Positions 1 to 9,885 are shown, numbered from the stretch's first letter. The stretch: 42,019 nucleotides of DNA from Arcicella sp038230735 (GCA_038230735.1 JBBRMR010000042.1:1-42019); one strand, 5' to 3'. Numbers and translations: made by a program. The notes: generated by a model not told the origin, from the letters alone.

Positions 1-206
1 CCGTCCACATTGAGCCAATAAGTATGGTCGGCGGCTAACTCGAGCTTAAAATCGGTGAGTTTGGGGAAATTATAAGTTTTATAATCTGTAACATTAAACT
101 GTGTCCAGTAAACTTTAGTAGCAAATTTCACTTCCTCGCCCACGTAGGTAAGCGTACCTGGCGATGTGCCTAAATTTGCGTTCTGAATTTTATATCTTTT
201 TGACAT
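1..206 (-). CDS. corA: CorA-type magnesium/cobalt transporter, N-terminal fragment cut by the window edge
   Basis: Only the first 68 codons are present; the gene continues beyond position 1. The translation begins MSKRYKIQNANLG and carries GTSPGTLTYVGEE, then VTDYKTY, then a stretch ending WLNVDG. This order matches the N-terminal cytoplasmic domain of CorA proteins (PGTLVYVGE, a short beta strand with IDYDE-like residues, and the W-I-N-V-D-G turn). CorA forms a pentameric inner-membrane channel for Mg2+/Co2+; the pore with its GMN motif lies outside the window. The ATG at 204-206 is four bases after the stop of the upstream OmpA-family gene, so the two are probably co-transcribed. Identification rests on a short stretch and is good but not certain. 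Confidence 0.72.
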   Translation of the reverse strand, partial: MSKRYKIQNANLGTSPGTLTYVGEEVKFATKVYWTQFNVTDYKTYNFPKLTDFKLELAADHTYWLNVD

Positions 207-210
207 ACCC

Positions 211-1956
211 CTAATTTACTATTTTAAACTGCACCCGTCTGTTTTTTGCCTTGTTTTCGTCCGTATCATTAGCGACTAAGGGTTGCGTTTCACCATAACC
301 TTTGGGAATCATTCTTTCGGTTTTGATGCCTTTATTGGCTAAATAATCCACAACAGATTTTGCTCTTTTATCGGATAGTTTGAGGTTATAATCATCATTA
401 CCAACATCGTCAGTATGGGCTGAAATTTCACATTTCACATTTGGGCTGTCTTCCAACATTTTAATTAAACGGTCTAATTCCTCGAATGAATCAGGTTTAA
501 GCTCGGCTTTGGCAGTTTCAAATGTAATGTCATTTAACTGAACAACCATATCTTTTTTCAAAGCTGACAATGGGATTCGCTTGGTTCGGTCTTTGTAGGC
601 ATCGGAGGAATCGGGCTTAAATCCTCGGGCAAAAAAGCCGTACCCCGCCGCACCCGCCGAGAACTTATAGGCAACATTCATTTTCAAATCTGCCTTTGCC
701 AAATCGCCTTCAACCGTAACAACTACTGGCGTTTTGGTTTCGGTTTCTATGATTCTGACCTTTGGTTCTTTCAAAATGGCTTTGGTTTCTTTATCTAATA
801 ATTGAAATTGAAAGGGTAATTTTGTGGGTACTAATCCTATGTTTTGCGTAATTTCCGTATTCTCTTTGGCTTGGGTCAAGTCCACTGTACCATTATAAGG
901 CAAGTATTCTGGATAATTTACCATAAAATTATATTTCGTTCCCACTCGCAACACCACGATGTATTTTCCATCATCACCAATGGCAGAAATGTTGGGTCTT
1001 TCCTTTAAGTTGTTTGATTTGATGGTCAATTTTGTTTTGATGGGTTTTTTCGTAATGGCATCCTGAATCACGCCAGAAATGGTCAACAGCTTGTATTTTC
1101 GGTATTTATCGGGAATAGTTACGGTATAAATATCGCCCGTATGTTGGTAATACATCAAGTCGCCAGTGGCGGACACGGAGGCAAATTGGTCGGCTTCTTC
1201 GGTGTTGATATATTCCAAATTTTCGGGGGCAGACCATGAACCGTCATCTTCTTGAATGGATTGATAGAGGTCAAAACTCCCCACACCATCTTTACGGATT
1301 GAACTAAAAATCAAGGTTCGTCCATCCGCCATGATTCTTGGCGATTTTTCACAATCCATATTCACGGGTGCGGGCAATTTTTCAGATACTCCCCACGAGC
1401 CATCTTCTTGTTTATTAGACATCCAAATCGTATAACAAGTCTCTTTATCCTTACGCTTTGAAAAATTATCACGAATAAAAAATAGGCGTTTTCCATCGGC
1501 AGAAATCGAAGGAAAGCCTTCGTAACGTTCTGTGTTGATGTTATCGCCCAGCGATTTTGGCACAGTCCAATCCTTACCATCCCAGTTGGAAGAATATAAA
1601 TCCATATCACCTTTACCAGTATCGAAAGAGGCAAAGAAGTAGAGTGTTTTTCCGTCATAACTAATGGAAGGTCCACCGATTAAGTCATTATCTTTACCTT
1701 GTGAATTGATGGGTAAAATAGGCTTTGGGGCAAGCCATTTTTTCTTATCATTCTTAGTCGAATAATACAATTCCCATTTGCCATTTGGTCCTCGGTCAGT
1801 CTCGAAAATGAGCAAATTATTGTCGGCACTGATGGATGGTGCATACTCGGTAAACTGTTCAGTATTTACTGGAGCCCCCAACGAACGACGGACTTGAGCA
1901 AGGTTGATGTGGAAAATTCCTAAGAGGAAGATTATTAGTGGTATTATTTTTTTCAT
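211..1956 (-). CDS. OmpA-family outer-membrane protein with PD40 beta-propeller repeats
   Basis: The 581-residue product starts with a signal peptide (MKKIIPLIIFLLGIFHINLAQ). Residues about 30-280 hold five PD40/WD40-like blades, recognisable by repeated P-S-I-S-x-D-G-K-x-L-x-F strings. A carboxypeptidase-regulatory-like beta-sandwich follows (ISGVIQDAITKKPIK), and the last ~115 residues are an OmpA peptidoglycan-binding domain (ITFETAKAEL, ISAHTDDVGN, LSDKRAKSVVDYL, RRVQFKIV). The order propeller - CRD - OmpA resembles PorE of the type IX secretion system but lacks PorE's N-terminal TPR, so a direct T9SS role is not claimed. The likely site is the periplasmic face of the outer membrane, anchored to peptidoglycan. 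The frame extends upstream to 2199 into the divergent gene; the ATG at 1954-1956 is chosen because it gives the signal peptide. Confidence 0.85.
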   Translation of the reverse strand: MKKIIPLIIFLLGIFHINLAQVRRSLGAPVNTEQFTEYAPSISADNNLLIFETDRGPNGKWELYYSTKNDKKKWLAPKPILPINSQGKDNDLIGGPSISYDGKTLYFFASFDTGKGDMDLYSSNWDGKDWTVPKSLGDNINTERYEGFPSISADGKRLFFIRDNFSKRKDKETCYTIWMSNKQEDGSWGVSEKLPAPVNMDCEKSPRIMADGRTLIFSSIRKDGVGSFDLYQSIQEDDGSWSAPENLEYINTEEADQFASVSATGDLMYYQHTGDIYTVTIPDKYRKYKLLTISGVIQDAITKKPIKTKLTIKSNNLKERPNISAIGDDGKYIVVLRVGTKYNFMVNYPEYLPYNGTVDLTQAKENTEITQNIGLVPTKLPFQFQLLDKETKAILKEPKVRIIETETKTPVVVTVEGDLAKADLKMNVAYKFSAGAAGYGFFARGFKPDSSDAYKDRTKRIPLSALKKDMVVQLNDITFETAKAELKPDSFEELDRLIKMLEDSPNVKCEISAHTDDVGNDDYNLKLSDKRAKSVVDYLANKGIKTERMIPKGYGETQPLVANDTDENKAKNRRVQFKIVN

Positions 1957-2096
1957 AAAAATTACCGTTGTGATATGTATGTGAATATAGGATACTAAGT
2001 TAATTAAATCTTTTAGAGTTTTTGAATAAACAAATGGTAAAATACGTTCAATTAATAGTTTAAGGCTTTTTATAAACGTTTTACTTAGTGTTGTGT

Positions 2097-2104
2097 TATA
2101 TTTG
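2097..2104 (+). promoter_or_regulatory. Putative -7 box TATATTTG for the secreted esterase gene
   Basis: TATATTTG fits the Bacteroidota -7 consensus TAnnTTTG and ends 24 bases before the ATG at 2129. No clear -33 TTTG/TTG element was identified at the usual spacing. Confidence 0.45.
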
Positions 2105-2128
2105 TAACGTAATTTATCCTTATTTTTG

Positions 2129-4939
2129 ATGAAAAAAATCGTAATAATATCATTGTGTTTGTGCTCAAATATCGTATTTGGACAATTTACAGAAAACATT
2201 TCCTTTACTGAACTCCCCCAAGATTTTCAATTATTTCCTCGTGATGCCAATAAAAATGCTACTATTCCCATAAAAGGAACAGTTATAAATCGTTGGAAAA
2301 CGGTTTCGGTAGTTGTTTTCCGTGAAGGAAAGATTTATACCTATCAGAAAGCTAAGACGAATTCTCCTGCCAATAATTTTACCCTAAATCCAACTATTAA
2401 AGCCGAAAAAGCAGAATACAGTATTAGAATTTATGCCTCTGACAATGACAAAGATTCCACTTTTATTATCGAAAAAAAGAACATTATAGCGGGTGATTTT
2501 TATGTAATTTATGGCGATTCAAATGCTGATACCCAAGGAGTCGTAACCTATTATCCTTCCAACAAATATATTCGTACTTTCGGAACGTATAACCATGATA
2601 GCCAGAGCGTTGGTTATTTGGGGAAAGATACTTTATGGTCAGTAAATCAGAACTATTTCTTGCCCAGAGTGGGGGCGTGGGGGACTTTTCTGCAAGAAAT
2701 AATTGTCAGCAAATATGATGTCCCCGTGTGCGTTATCACGGGCGGAGGTCCAGGAATGTACATAGATTTGCTTGCCGACCGTGCCACTAATCCTTTTGTT
2801 ACAGGGGGTTTGTATAATACAATGGCTTATCGAGTAAAAAAATCGGGGTTGATTGACCATATCAAAGGTTTTTTCTTTTGGCATGGGGTGTATGAATTAT
2901 TTAGCAAAACCGATGCCATAGCGTATGATAAAAAACTGAGAAAATTGATGGGCTTTTTTCAGCAAGATTTTCCCAATACCAAGCAATTTTATGTTTTTCA
3001 AAATGATATGGTGAGTGCTAAGTTTAACGAATCGGGTGCTGATATTCGGGAATCTCAGCGTAATATGGCAAGTTTATTTCCAAAAACTACGGCTTTTGCG
3101 GCTATGGGTCTGAAGGGTTCAGACGGAGTTCACTATTCGATTGAGGGGTATAAAAAATTAGCGGAGGAAATGCTCCAAATGTTAGAACCACAGTTTTATG
3201 GAAAACCATCAAATGCAAATAACTTTTCACCCAATATTGATAAAGTTTTCTATACGGATGCCACACACAAGAGCATAAAATTGGTTTTTCAGGAAGGGCA
3301 AAATATTGTTTTGGGTAATGACACAACCGTGAAAGCAAACGGAAATAATTTGAATTTATCTTTGAAAAAATATTTCTTTGCGGATAAAAATTATTCACAA
3401 AATATTGACATTCAGACTATTACGGTTAATGGTAATAGTGTTTTACTTCAAGCCAATAATCCAATAAATGCCAAAACTATTTCATATTTACCGCCTTATC
3501 ATGCTCAATATTCCAATGATTTTCAAGTCTTTATAGGTCCTTTTATCAAGAACTCTATGGATGCAAGAGGGCTTTCTTTTGCGGGGGTAAAAATTCAAGA
3601 ACCTGTTCAAAGTATCAATAATTTAACTGCAAAAAGCACTACAACTGATATAAAACTGACCTGGAATAAACCTAATATTCCCCCGAACGCTCAGATAGTT
3701 TTGGAACGAAAAGCAGAAAAAGAAACTGACTTCAAGAAAATTATTGTGCTGAAAAATGACGTTGCTGACTTTCAAGATTCTTACTTACCGAGTGGGGCTT
3801 CTTTCAATTATCGTCTGAAAATATTGGCGGATTCATCGGAATCTGACTACACCCAAATTACGGCAAGCACCTTAGTAGCCTTGGGAAAACCGAACTTAAA
3901 AGTAACTATTTTGTATAATGACAGAGTACAATTGGACTGGATTCTTCCTGTGGGAACAGAGGATTACAGGGTCTCTTGGAAGCCCATTGCAACTAATACA
4001 TATTCTATTTTTACACTTTCCAAACCTACTAATAGCTTGATTTTCGGCGACTTAAAACTTACCGAAAAATATGTTTTTAAAATTCAATCCTTTCGTAGCC
4101 CAAATGAAATAACGTCTGATTCCGTGATTGTTACCATGCCTTCTTTATTGACAAAACCAGAATTATCAAGTACAGTTTTGTTTTATAATTCCTTAAAAAT
4201 CAATTGGAAAGTTATTCAAGAAGCACTTTTTTATATTTTAGAAAGAAAAACGGGTACGGATGACTTCAAGCGAATTGCTATGCTTGACGGGAAAATTACG
4301 GAATGGTTGGAGAAAGATTTGAAAGAAAATACGACTTATACTTACCGTTTAAAGGCTTTTAGCGATAAAACCGAATCTTTGGAAAGTACCATTTCTGCAA
4401 GCACTTCTGCCGTTTTAGTAATGCCTGAAATTACAGCCGACCAAGTAACGCATGAAAGTATCAGGTTAAAATGGAAAGTAATTCCCAACGCCACAAAATA
4501 TGTGTTGGAACGCCAAACAGAGGGGGAAGTTACTTTTACAAAGATTTTAGAAACAAATACACTTTTGGAAAACATTGATATAAAATTAAAAAGTAATCAG
4601 AAGTATAGCTATCGCTTGAAGGCATTTAGCGATGTTTCTGAATCGGCTTATGGTTTAATTGAGGTGAAAACTTTGACTATTTTAGCAAATCAAAATGAGG
4701 AAAATGGAATTTTTACAGTGTTCCCAAATCCTGCAAAAGATAAATTAAGTATCTCATTTTTAGAACTTTTTACGGGGGATATTTCTATTACGGATTTATT
4801 GGGGAAAAATTTTTTGGAAGTAAAAATAATGAGACAAAAATCTGTTATGATGGATGTTTCTGGTTTGCAGAAGGGGATTTATTTTATGTTAATAAAAGGA
4901 AATAAGTCAGTTTATAGTCGTAAGGTTTTAATTGAGTAA
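2129..4939 (+). CDS. Secreted SGNH/SASA-type esterase with fibronectin III-like domains and a T9SS sorting domain
   Basis: The 936-residue protein starts with a signal peptide (MKKIVIISLCLCSNIVFGQF). Residues about 95-350 resemble a sialate-O-acetylesterase/SGNH hydrolase: the nucleophile motif VIYGDSNAD and a late D-x-x-H motif (GSDGVHYSIEGYKKLAEEM). A beta-rich linker and four fibronectin III-like modules follow; the last two are clearly related (both have W-K-V-I, ERxT/ERQT and YRLKAFSD). The C-terminus (FPNPAKDKLSISF ... GLQKGIYFMLIKG ... RKVLIE) is a type A T9SS sorting domain, so the protein should be exported and displayed or released. The substrate is probably an acetylated polysaccharide or glycoprotein, inferred from the family only. 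A TTG precedes the ATG by one codon; the ATG is preferred. Confidence 0.8.
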   Translation: MKKIVIISLCLCSNIVFGQFTENISFTELPQDFQLFPRDANKNATIPIKGTVINRWKTVSVVVFREGKIYTYQKAKTNSPANNFTLNPTIKAEKAEYSIRIYASDNDKDSTFIIEKKNIIAGDFYVIYGDSNADTQGVVTYYPSNKYIRTFGTYNHDSQSVGYLGKDTLWSVNQNYFLPRVGAWGTFLQEIIVSKYDVPVCVITGGGPGMYIDLLADRATNPFVTGGLYNTMAYRVKKSGLIDHIKGFFFWHGVYELFSKTDAIAYDKKLRKLMGFFQQDFPNTKQFYVFQNDMVSAKFNESGADIRESQRNMASLFPKTTAFAAMGLKGSDGVHYSIEGYKKLAEEMLQMLEPQFYGKPSNANNFSPNIDKVFYTDATHKSIKLVFQEGQNIVLGNDTTVKANGNNLNLSLKKYFFADKNYSQNIDIQTITVNGNSVLLQANNPINAKTISYLPPYHAQYSNDFQVFIGPFIKNSMDARGLSFAGVKIQEPVQSINNLTAKSTTTDIKLTWNKPNIPPNAQIVLERKAEKETDFKKIIVLKNDVADFQDSYLPSGASFNYRLKILADSSESDYTQITASTLVALGKPNLKVTILYNDRVQLDWILPVGTEDYRVSWKPIATNTYSIFTLSKPTNSLIFGDLKLTEKYVFKIQSFRSPNEITSDSVIVTMPSLLTKPELSSTVLFYNSLKINWKVIQEALFYILERKTGTDDFKRIAMLDGKITEWLEKDLKENTTYTYRLKAFSDKTESLESTISASTSAVLVMPEITADQVTHESIRLKWKVIPNATKYVLERQTEGEVTFTKILETNTLLENIDIKLKSNQKYSYRLKAFSDVSESAYGLIEVKTLTILANQNEENGIFTVFPNPAKDKLSISFLELFTGDISITDLLGKNFLEVKIMRQKSVMMDVSGLQKGIYFMLIKGNKSVYSRKVLIE

Positions 4940-4948
4940 CTGTAACGA

Positions 4949-5012
4949 GGCGGTTCGACAACACTGTGCGTAGTGCAAAATTAATCATTACTGACAAGGC
5001 TGTTGAACCGCC
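4949..5012. repeat. 64-bp palindromic element between convergent genes
   Basis: The arms GGCGGTTCGACA (4949-4960) and TGTTGAACCGCC (5001-5012) pair over 12 positions, with one mismatch that would be a G-U wobble in a plus-strand transcript. It separates the stops of the esterase gene and hemF, so it could act as a bidirectional terminator. The right arm overlaps GACAAGGCTGT, also found in the palindrome at 29292-29352. Confidence 0.55.
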
Positions 5013-5015
5013 GTA

Positions 5016-5912
5016 TTAAATTACCCAATCAATGCCCTTTTTCAGAAGCTCCAAAGTCTTTTCTTCTTCTGAACCTGCCTCGGCTTTGTAGTCATAAACC
5101 CAATTGGCTACGGGGGGCATCGACATCAAGATTGATTCCGTTCTGCCGTTAGTTTCCAGTCCAAATTTTGTTCCTCGGTCGTGGACTAAATTGAATTCTA
5201 CGTATCTTCCTCGGCGTAATAATTGGAAGTTTTTTTGTTTTTCGGTAAAAGGTAAATCCTTGTTTTTTTTCATAAAATGGGTATAAATTGGAGCAAAGGA
5301 TTCTCCAATGTCTTTTACGAAAGCAAATAATTGTTCTTTATTTCGGGTTTCATCAACTTTCTGATAATCAAAAAATATGCCGCCAATGCCACGGGTTTCG
5401 TTGCGGTGAGTATTGAAAAAATAATCATCCGCCCAAATTTTGAATTTGGAATAATATGCCTTGTCATGCTTATCACAAGCATTTTTCAGGATTTGATGAA
5501 ACCATTTGGCATCTTCTTCCACCACATAATGAGGGGTTAAATCTATGCCACCACCAAACCAAAAAGCTCCGTTAGACATCTCAAAATATCTTACATTCAT
5601 GTGAATAATGGGGACACAGGGGCTTTGGGGATGTATGACGATGGACACGCCCGTGGCAAAAAAATCAACCTTCTCGGTCAAGCCCATGGATGCCAACATT
5701 TTTTCGTGTAAATCTCCATAAACTGCCGAGAACATCACGCCCCCTTTTTCAATAACCTTCCCGTTTTGAATCACCCGACTTCTACCACCGCCGCCGCCAT
5801 CACGTTCCCAATTGTCTTCGTGAAATTTGGCTTTGCCGTCCGCTTTTTCTAAGGCATGACAAATTTGGTCTTGCAAATCTTGAAAATATGTAGCTATTTG
5901 GTCTTTGGTCAT
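5016..5912 (-). CDS. hemF: Oxygen-dependent coproporphyrinogen III oxidase
   Basis: This is a full-length (298 aa) HemF, which converts coproporphyrinogen III to protoporphyrinogen IX with O2 by two oxidative decarboxylations in haem synthesis. Diagnostic blocks are present in order: GGGGGRSRV, KGGVMFSAVYG, ATGVSIVIHPQSP, FWFGGGIDLTPHYV, THRNETRGIGGIFFDY, RRGRYVEFNLVHDRGTKFGL and GRTESILMSMPP. It is the last gene of a minus-strand set: its ATG lies five bases after the stop of the penicillin-binding protein gene, which implies co-transcription although the pathways are unrelated. The enzyme is cytoplasmic. The O2-dependent form indicates an organism that makes haem aerobically. Confidence 0.96.
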   Translation of the reverse strand: MTKDQIATYFQDLQDQICHALEKADGKAKFHEDNWERDGGGGGRSRVIQNGKVIEKGGVMFSAVYGDLHEKMLASMGLTEKVDFFATGVSIVIHPQSPCVPIIHMNVRYFEMSNGAFWFGGGIDLTPHYVVEEDAKWFHQILKNACDKHDKAYYSKFKIWADDYFFNTHRNETRGIGGIFFDYQKVDETRNKEQLFAFVKDIGESFAPIYTHFMKKNKDLPFTEKQKNFQLLRRGRYVEFNLVHDRGTKFGLETNGRTESILMSMPPVANWVYDYKAEAGSEEEKTLELLKKGIDWVI

Positions 5913-5917
5913 AACAA

Positions 5918-8527
5918 TTACTGTTTTTTTGAGGTATCAGGTTTTGCCTCCGCTGGGGCAGAATTTACGGGTGCGGCTATCGAATCTGAACCTACAAATG
6001 TGCTGTCATAATAAAGTGTATCACTTCTGGGAATGTAGGCTGATGTGCAGTTAAATTCCTTGGCAATTCGCTTGGAATCCAGTTTTTCAAAAGGAATTGG
6101 ATGGTAGGCTTCCAATGATGGGTCGTTCACAATTTTGGTCATGTATCGCCCAAAAAGAGGGAGAGCCGTCTTTGAGCCTTCGCCATACGCACCGCTTCGG
6201 AAGTGAATGGAACGGTCGTCCCCTCCTACCCAAGTCCCCGTAACCAAATTGCTGGTAAGTCCCATGTACCAACCGTCTGAATGGTTGGAAGTTGTACCCG
6301 TTTTTCCCGCAAAACGAGATTTATATTTATCTTTTCCTTCAAATAAATCCTTGAACGACCATAAATTCTGAGACGTTCCACCTTGTTCTTCCAAACCTCC
6401 TTCCAGCATGTAACGCATTAGTTGAGCGGATTCTTTACGAATTGCCACGTGGCGTTCAGGTTCAAAAGTGTGAAGGGTGTTTCCATTTCTATCTTGAATT
6501 TCTACTACCAACATCGGTTCGGTATAAACACCTTCGTTCAAAAAACAACCATAAGCTCCTACCATTTCAAAGAGCGTAACATCATTTGAACCCAAACCAA
6601 TGGAAGCCACCGCCGCCAGAGGGCTTTTTATACCCATTTTGTGGGCGTAATACACCACCGAATCGGGTCCAACTTCATCGGTTAGTTTGGCGGCACAGGA
6701 GTTGATTGAACGAGCCATTGCCCTTCTTAGCGACATGGTTGAATAGCTAAATCGTCCATCTGCGTTATGTGGTCGCCAAATTTTTTCTTCTCCATTTTCT
6801 TCGTATTTTATCTCAAAAGGTTCATCCTTTATTTTTGAACACGGCGACATATCTCGGGGTCCATCAATGGCGGTGGTATAAACAAATGGCTTGAAGGTAG
6901 AACCTGGCTGACGGCGACCTTGACTCACGTGGTCATACTTAAAATATTGAAAGTCAAGTCCTCCGACCCACGCTTTGATGTGTCCCGTGAAAGGGTTCAT
7001 GCTCATCATACCCGACTGTAAGAATCTTTTATAATAGACAATTGAATCATAAGCACTCATCGTCATTTGCTCTTCGCCCATTCCATTACGTGAAAATACC
7101 CACATTTTCCGCTTCACATTTTTCATGTAATGATTAATAGAATCAAGATTATTATCGTATTTTTTTACTAAACCTCTATAATAATCCGTCCGCTTCGCCA
7201 CGGTATCAATAAACCCAGGAATTTCTTTTCCTACTTCGTCCGTCCACGGATTTTTGCCTGACCAGTGGTTATCAAAAGTTTTTTGCAGAGCCTTCATACC
7301 TTCCTGCACGGAAGTTTCAGCGTGCGACTGCATCCGAGAGTCGATTGTGGTCATTATTTTCAAGCCATCACGGTATAAATCTAAATCAACTTCACTGGTA
7401 TCAGCCCATTTTTCAAGGGCTTTTGCCAAGGCAGATTTATAGTAATTACTCGTGCCATCATAAGGAGTCTCTTCATTGATTTTCAAGTCGATAGGTAATT
7501 TTATCAAGGAATCGTATTGAATTTTTCCGAGGTAATCTGACTTTACCATTCTGGATAAAACGGTATTGCGTCTGCTTAATGATTTTTCGTAATTTCGGCG
7601 TGGATTATACGTATTGGTGGCTTTTTGCATCCCCACCAACACGGCAGATTCTTGAACATTCAGACTGTCGGGCGAAGTGTTGAAATAGGTTTTTGCCGCT
7701 ACTTTTATACCATAAGCATTACTACCATAATCAACCGTGTTAAGATACCACAAAATGATTTCCTCTTTGGTGTAATATCGTTCCAATTTTATGGCAGTTA
7801 TCCATTCTTTGGTTTTGATAACTAAGGTTTTAAGCCCTGGAACATATCCGAACAAACCTTTTTTAGCAACCCCTTCTTTCTTACGAGTTTTGAAAAGATT
7901 TTTAGCTAATTGTTGGGTAATTGTACTTCCACCGCCACGCTCGCTTGCTCCTGTGAGAATACCTGCGACTACACCAAAAATTGCTCTGAAATCAATCCCT
8001 GAATGTTGATAAAAACGAGAATCCTCGGTTGAAACTAAGGCTTGGGTTAGATAAGGAGAAAGATCTTTGTAGTTTTTAACGGGCGTTCTATTTTCCAAGA
8101 AAAATTTTCCCATTAAGACCCCATCAGCAGAATAAATTTCGGAAGATTGCGATAATTTGGGATTTTGTAATTCTCCCACCGAAGGCATTTCACCCGTGAG
8201 CCAAAGGAAATTTGTTTGTATCGCAAAAATGTAAAAAGCTCCTGCAAAAACCGTCCAAGCAAAGATTTTCCAAAGTCTTTTGATTCTTCTATAATACAGT
8301 GAGTCCTTATCTATTCGCTGTTCAACGACACTTGAAACTTTTGCTTTTGTATCCCAATAACTATCTTTTACAATGTCGAGTCGTTTATAAAGGTTTGTTA
8401 CTTTTTGCTCACCCAAAATCAGTACTAACAATTTATCTAATTGTACCCAAAGCCAGTGCAACATCGAACGAATTGCCGTATCAATTGTATCTCCCAAATT
8501 TTGAATGAGTTGTTTTATCTTATTCAT
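5918..8527 (-). CDS. Penicillin-binding protein 1A, bifunctional transglycosylase/transpeptidase
   Basis: This 869-residue class A PBP polymerises lipid II and cross-links peptidoglycan. It has an unusually long N-terminal cytoplasmic region (~85 residues, partly helical), then one membrane segment (about 86-108). The GT51 domain carries the catalytic glutamate in TEDSRFYQHSGID (E168) and the RGGGSTITQQLAKN block. The transpeptidase domain has QPGSTFKP with nucleophile S543, an S-x-N motif (SINSC) and K742-T-G-T (GKTGTTSN). The C-terminal tail is Pro/Ala/Ser-rich. It lies between aroB (57-bp gap) and hemF (5-bp gap). The family label PBP1A/MrcA is sound, but which of several class A paralogues this is cannot be decided here. 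Confidence 0.94.
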   Translation of the reverse strand: MNKIKQLIQNLGDTIDTAIRSMLHWLWVQLDKLLVLILGEQKVTNLYKRLDIVKDSYWDTKAKVSSVVEQRIDKDSLYYRRIKRLWKIFAWTVFAGAFYIFAIQTNFLWLTGEMPSVGELQNPKLSQSSEIYSADGVLMGKFFLENRTPVKNYKDLSPYLTQALVSTEDSRFYQHSGIDFRAIFGVVAGILTGASERGGGSTITQQLAKNLFKTRKKEGVAKKGLFGYVPGLKTLVIKTKEWITAIKLERYYTKEEIILWYLNTVDYGSNAYGIKVAAKTYFNTSPDSLNVQESAVLVGMQKATNTYNPRRNYEKSLSRRNTVLSRMVKSDYLGKIQYDSLIKLPIDLKINEETPYDGTSNYYKSALAKALEKWADTSEVDLDLYRDGLKIMTTIDSRMQSHAETSVQEGMKALQKTFDNHWSGKNPWTDEVGKEIPGFIDTVAKRTDYYRGLVKKYDNNLDSINHYMKNVKRKMWVFSRNGMGEEQMTMSAYDSIVYYKRFLQSGMMSMNPFTGHIKAWVGGLDFQYFKYDHVSQGRRQPGSTFKPFVYTTAIDGPRDMSPCSKIKDEPFEIKYEENGEEKIWRPHNADGRFSYSTMSLRRAMARSINSCAAKLTDEVGPDSVVYYAHKMGIKSPLAAVASIGLGSNDVTLFEMVGAYGCFLNEGVYTEPMLVVEIQDRNGNTLHTFEPERHVAIRKESAQLMRYMLEGGLEEQGGTSQNLWSFKDLFEGKDKYKSRFAGKTGTTSNHSDGWYMGLTSNLVTGTWVGGDDRSIHFRSGAYGEGSKTALPLFGRYMTKIVNDPSLEAYHPIPFEKLDSKRIAKEFNCTSAYIPRSDTLYYDSTFVGSDSIAAPVNSAPAEAKPDTSKKQ

Positions 8528-8584
8528 TATGTAATGTTTATCGGTCTTTTTATAAATGACAATTTACGAAATAAGTTAGAGAAG

Positions 8585-9607
8585 TTAAAAATAATATTCC
8601 AAAGCCTTTTTCATCTCCGCTTTTGAAACAGAAACGTCATACGTACATTTTCCAGCTCCTTCCAACAGTGAAAATCTGATTTCTTTGCCTTTGTTTTTTT
8701 TATCCTGAGCCGTGAGAGTAATTATTTCATCTAAATCCGAATCCAAAATAGTTGCTTTCCCATAAACAGCGTAAATAAATTCTTCGATGTTTGCTAAGGT
8801 CTTTTGGTCAATCATACCACGTTTGTAGGAAATAAAAGCCTCGCAAATCATTCCTGCAGCAATGGCTTCTCCGTGGAGTAAATGAAGTTTTGGTTTACTT
8901 AAAAAATACGTCTCAATGGCGTGTCCGAGGGTATGCCCAAAATTTAGTATTTTTCTAAGACCTTTTTCCGTTGGATCGGCTTCCACAATTTGTTGTTTAA
9001 TGGCAACGGAATGGGCAATTAAACCATTAAAATCTTGTTCTTCAAAATCTTTTCTGCGGATAATATTCCATTTATCAGCATCCATAATCAGGCAATGTTT
9101 AATGATTTCAGCAAAGCCCGACCGCTTTTCTGCGAAAGATAAAGTGTTCAAAAATTCAGCATTAATCAATACTGTTTTAGGGATTTGAAAAACGCCAATA
9201 TGGTTTTTAAATCCTTGAAAATCAATGCCTAACTTCCCTCCCACGCTGGCATCTACTTGTGAAAGTAAAGTTGTAGGAATCTGAATAAAATCAATGCCTC
9301 TTTTATACGTTGCGGCACAAAAACCACCCATATCTCCAATAACTCCACCACCCAAATTTATCATCAAAGCATGACGGTCTAATTCATGATTAGTCATGTT
9401 CTCCCAAATAGTTTGGCAGGTGCCTAAATGCTTTTGTTGTTCGCCCGATTTTATTTTTACTAAATTGTGTTTTGGCAAGATAGACTTGACGGCGGGATAG
9501 CAATAACGAAAGGTATTTTCATCCACCAAAACCTGGATATTGGTATATGGATTGGCGTTCAAGAAGGCTGATAAACTTTCAGCAATGGGGGCAATTATAA
9601 CGGACAT
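8585..9607 (-). CDS. aroB: 3-dehydroquinate synthase
   Basis: The 340-residue enzyme converts DAHP to 3-dehydroquinate in the shikimate pathway, using NAD+ and a divalent metal. The NAD-binding and active-site blocks are intact: LGGGVIGDMGGFCAATYKRG, IPTTLLSQVDASVGGK, SGFAEIIKH, ILNFGHTLGHAIE and HGEAIAAGM. The metal ligands expected in the family correspond to the E of the FAEIIKH block and the histidines of GHTLGH and LLHGE. The start is the ATG at 9605-9607 (MSVIIAPIAESL); an in-frame TTG three codons upstream is less likely. A TAnnTTTG box lies upstream at 9636-9643. It is the first gene of the aroB - PBP1A - hemF run. Confidence 0.96.
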   Translation of the reverse strand: MSVIIAPIAESLSAFLNANPYTNIQVLVDENTFRYCYPAVKSILPKHNLVKIKSGEQQKHLGTCQTIWENMTNHELDRHALMINLGGGVIGDMGGFCAATYKRGIDFIQIPTTLLSQVDASVGGKLGIDFQGFKNHIGVFQIPKTVLINAEFLNTLSFAEKRSGFAEIIKHCLIMDADKWNIIRRKDFEEQDFNGLIAHSVAIKQQIVEADPTEKGLRKILNFGHTLGHAIETYFLSKPKLHLLHGEAIAAGMICEAFISYKRGMIDQKTLANIEEFIYAVYGKATILDSDLDEIITLTAQDKKNKGKEIRFSLLEGAGKCTYDVSVSKAEMKKALEYYF

Positions 9608-9635
9608 TTTTTGCAATTAATAATGAATAACTCCC

Positions 9636-9643
9636 CAAATTTA
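9636..9643 (-). promoter_or_regulatory. Putative -7 box TAAATTTG for aroB
   Basis: On the minus strand the sequence reads TAAATTTG, matching TAnnTTTG, 28 bases upstream of the aroB ATG. It overlaps the left arm of a short dyad, TTTACCCA (9640-9647) with TGGGTAAA (9674-9681), which could be an operator or chance. Confidence 0.45.
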
Positions 9644-9877
9644 CCCAATTTTCATGGAATTACTTTGAAGAAATGGGTAAAATTGGTGAAGTGGGGTAGA
9701 ATTGTTTAGGGAAGGGGAAGATGATTTATTTTTTCATGTTGAAATTCTTTTTACTTTTGTTTTATAAATTAGAAAATAATCAGACAAACAGTTGATTTGC
9801 AACAAGTTATTATTCAAGCTATCAAAAGATAAAGTATATTCTCTGTGATGCTTTTTTCATTTCATTGAAAATCATTT

Positions 9878-9885
9878 TAACTTTG
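9878..9885 (+). promoter_or_regulatory. Putative -7 box TAACTTTG for the MazF-type toxin-antitoxin pair
   Basis: TAACTTTG fits the TAnnTTTG consensus and ends 14 bases before the antitoxin ATG, giving a very short leader. The rest of the ~290-bp gap back to aroB holds no gene that I can support. Confidence 0.45.

Noticed and set aside
211..1956. Direct assignment of the OmpA/PD40 protein as PorE of the type IX system
   Set aside because: The order propeller-CRD-OmpA fits, but the N-terminal TPR is missing and no other T9SS core gene is nearby.
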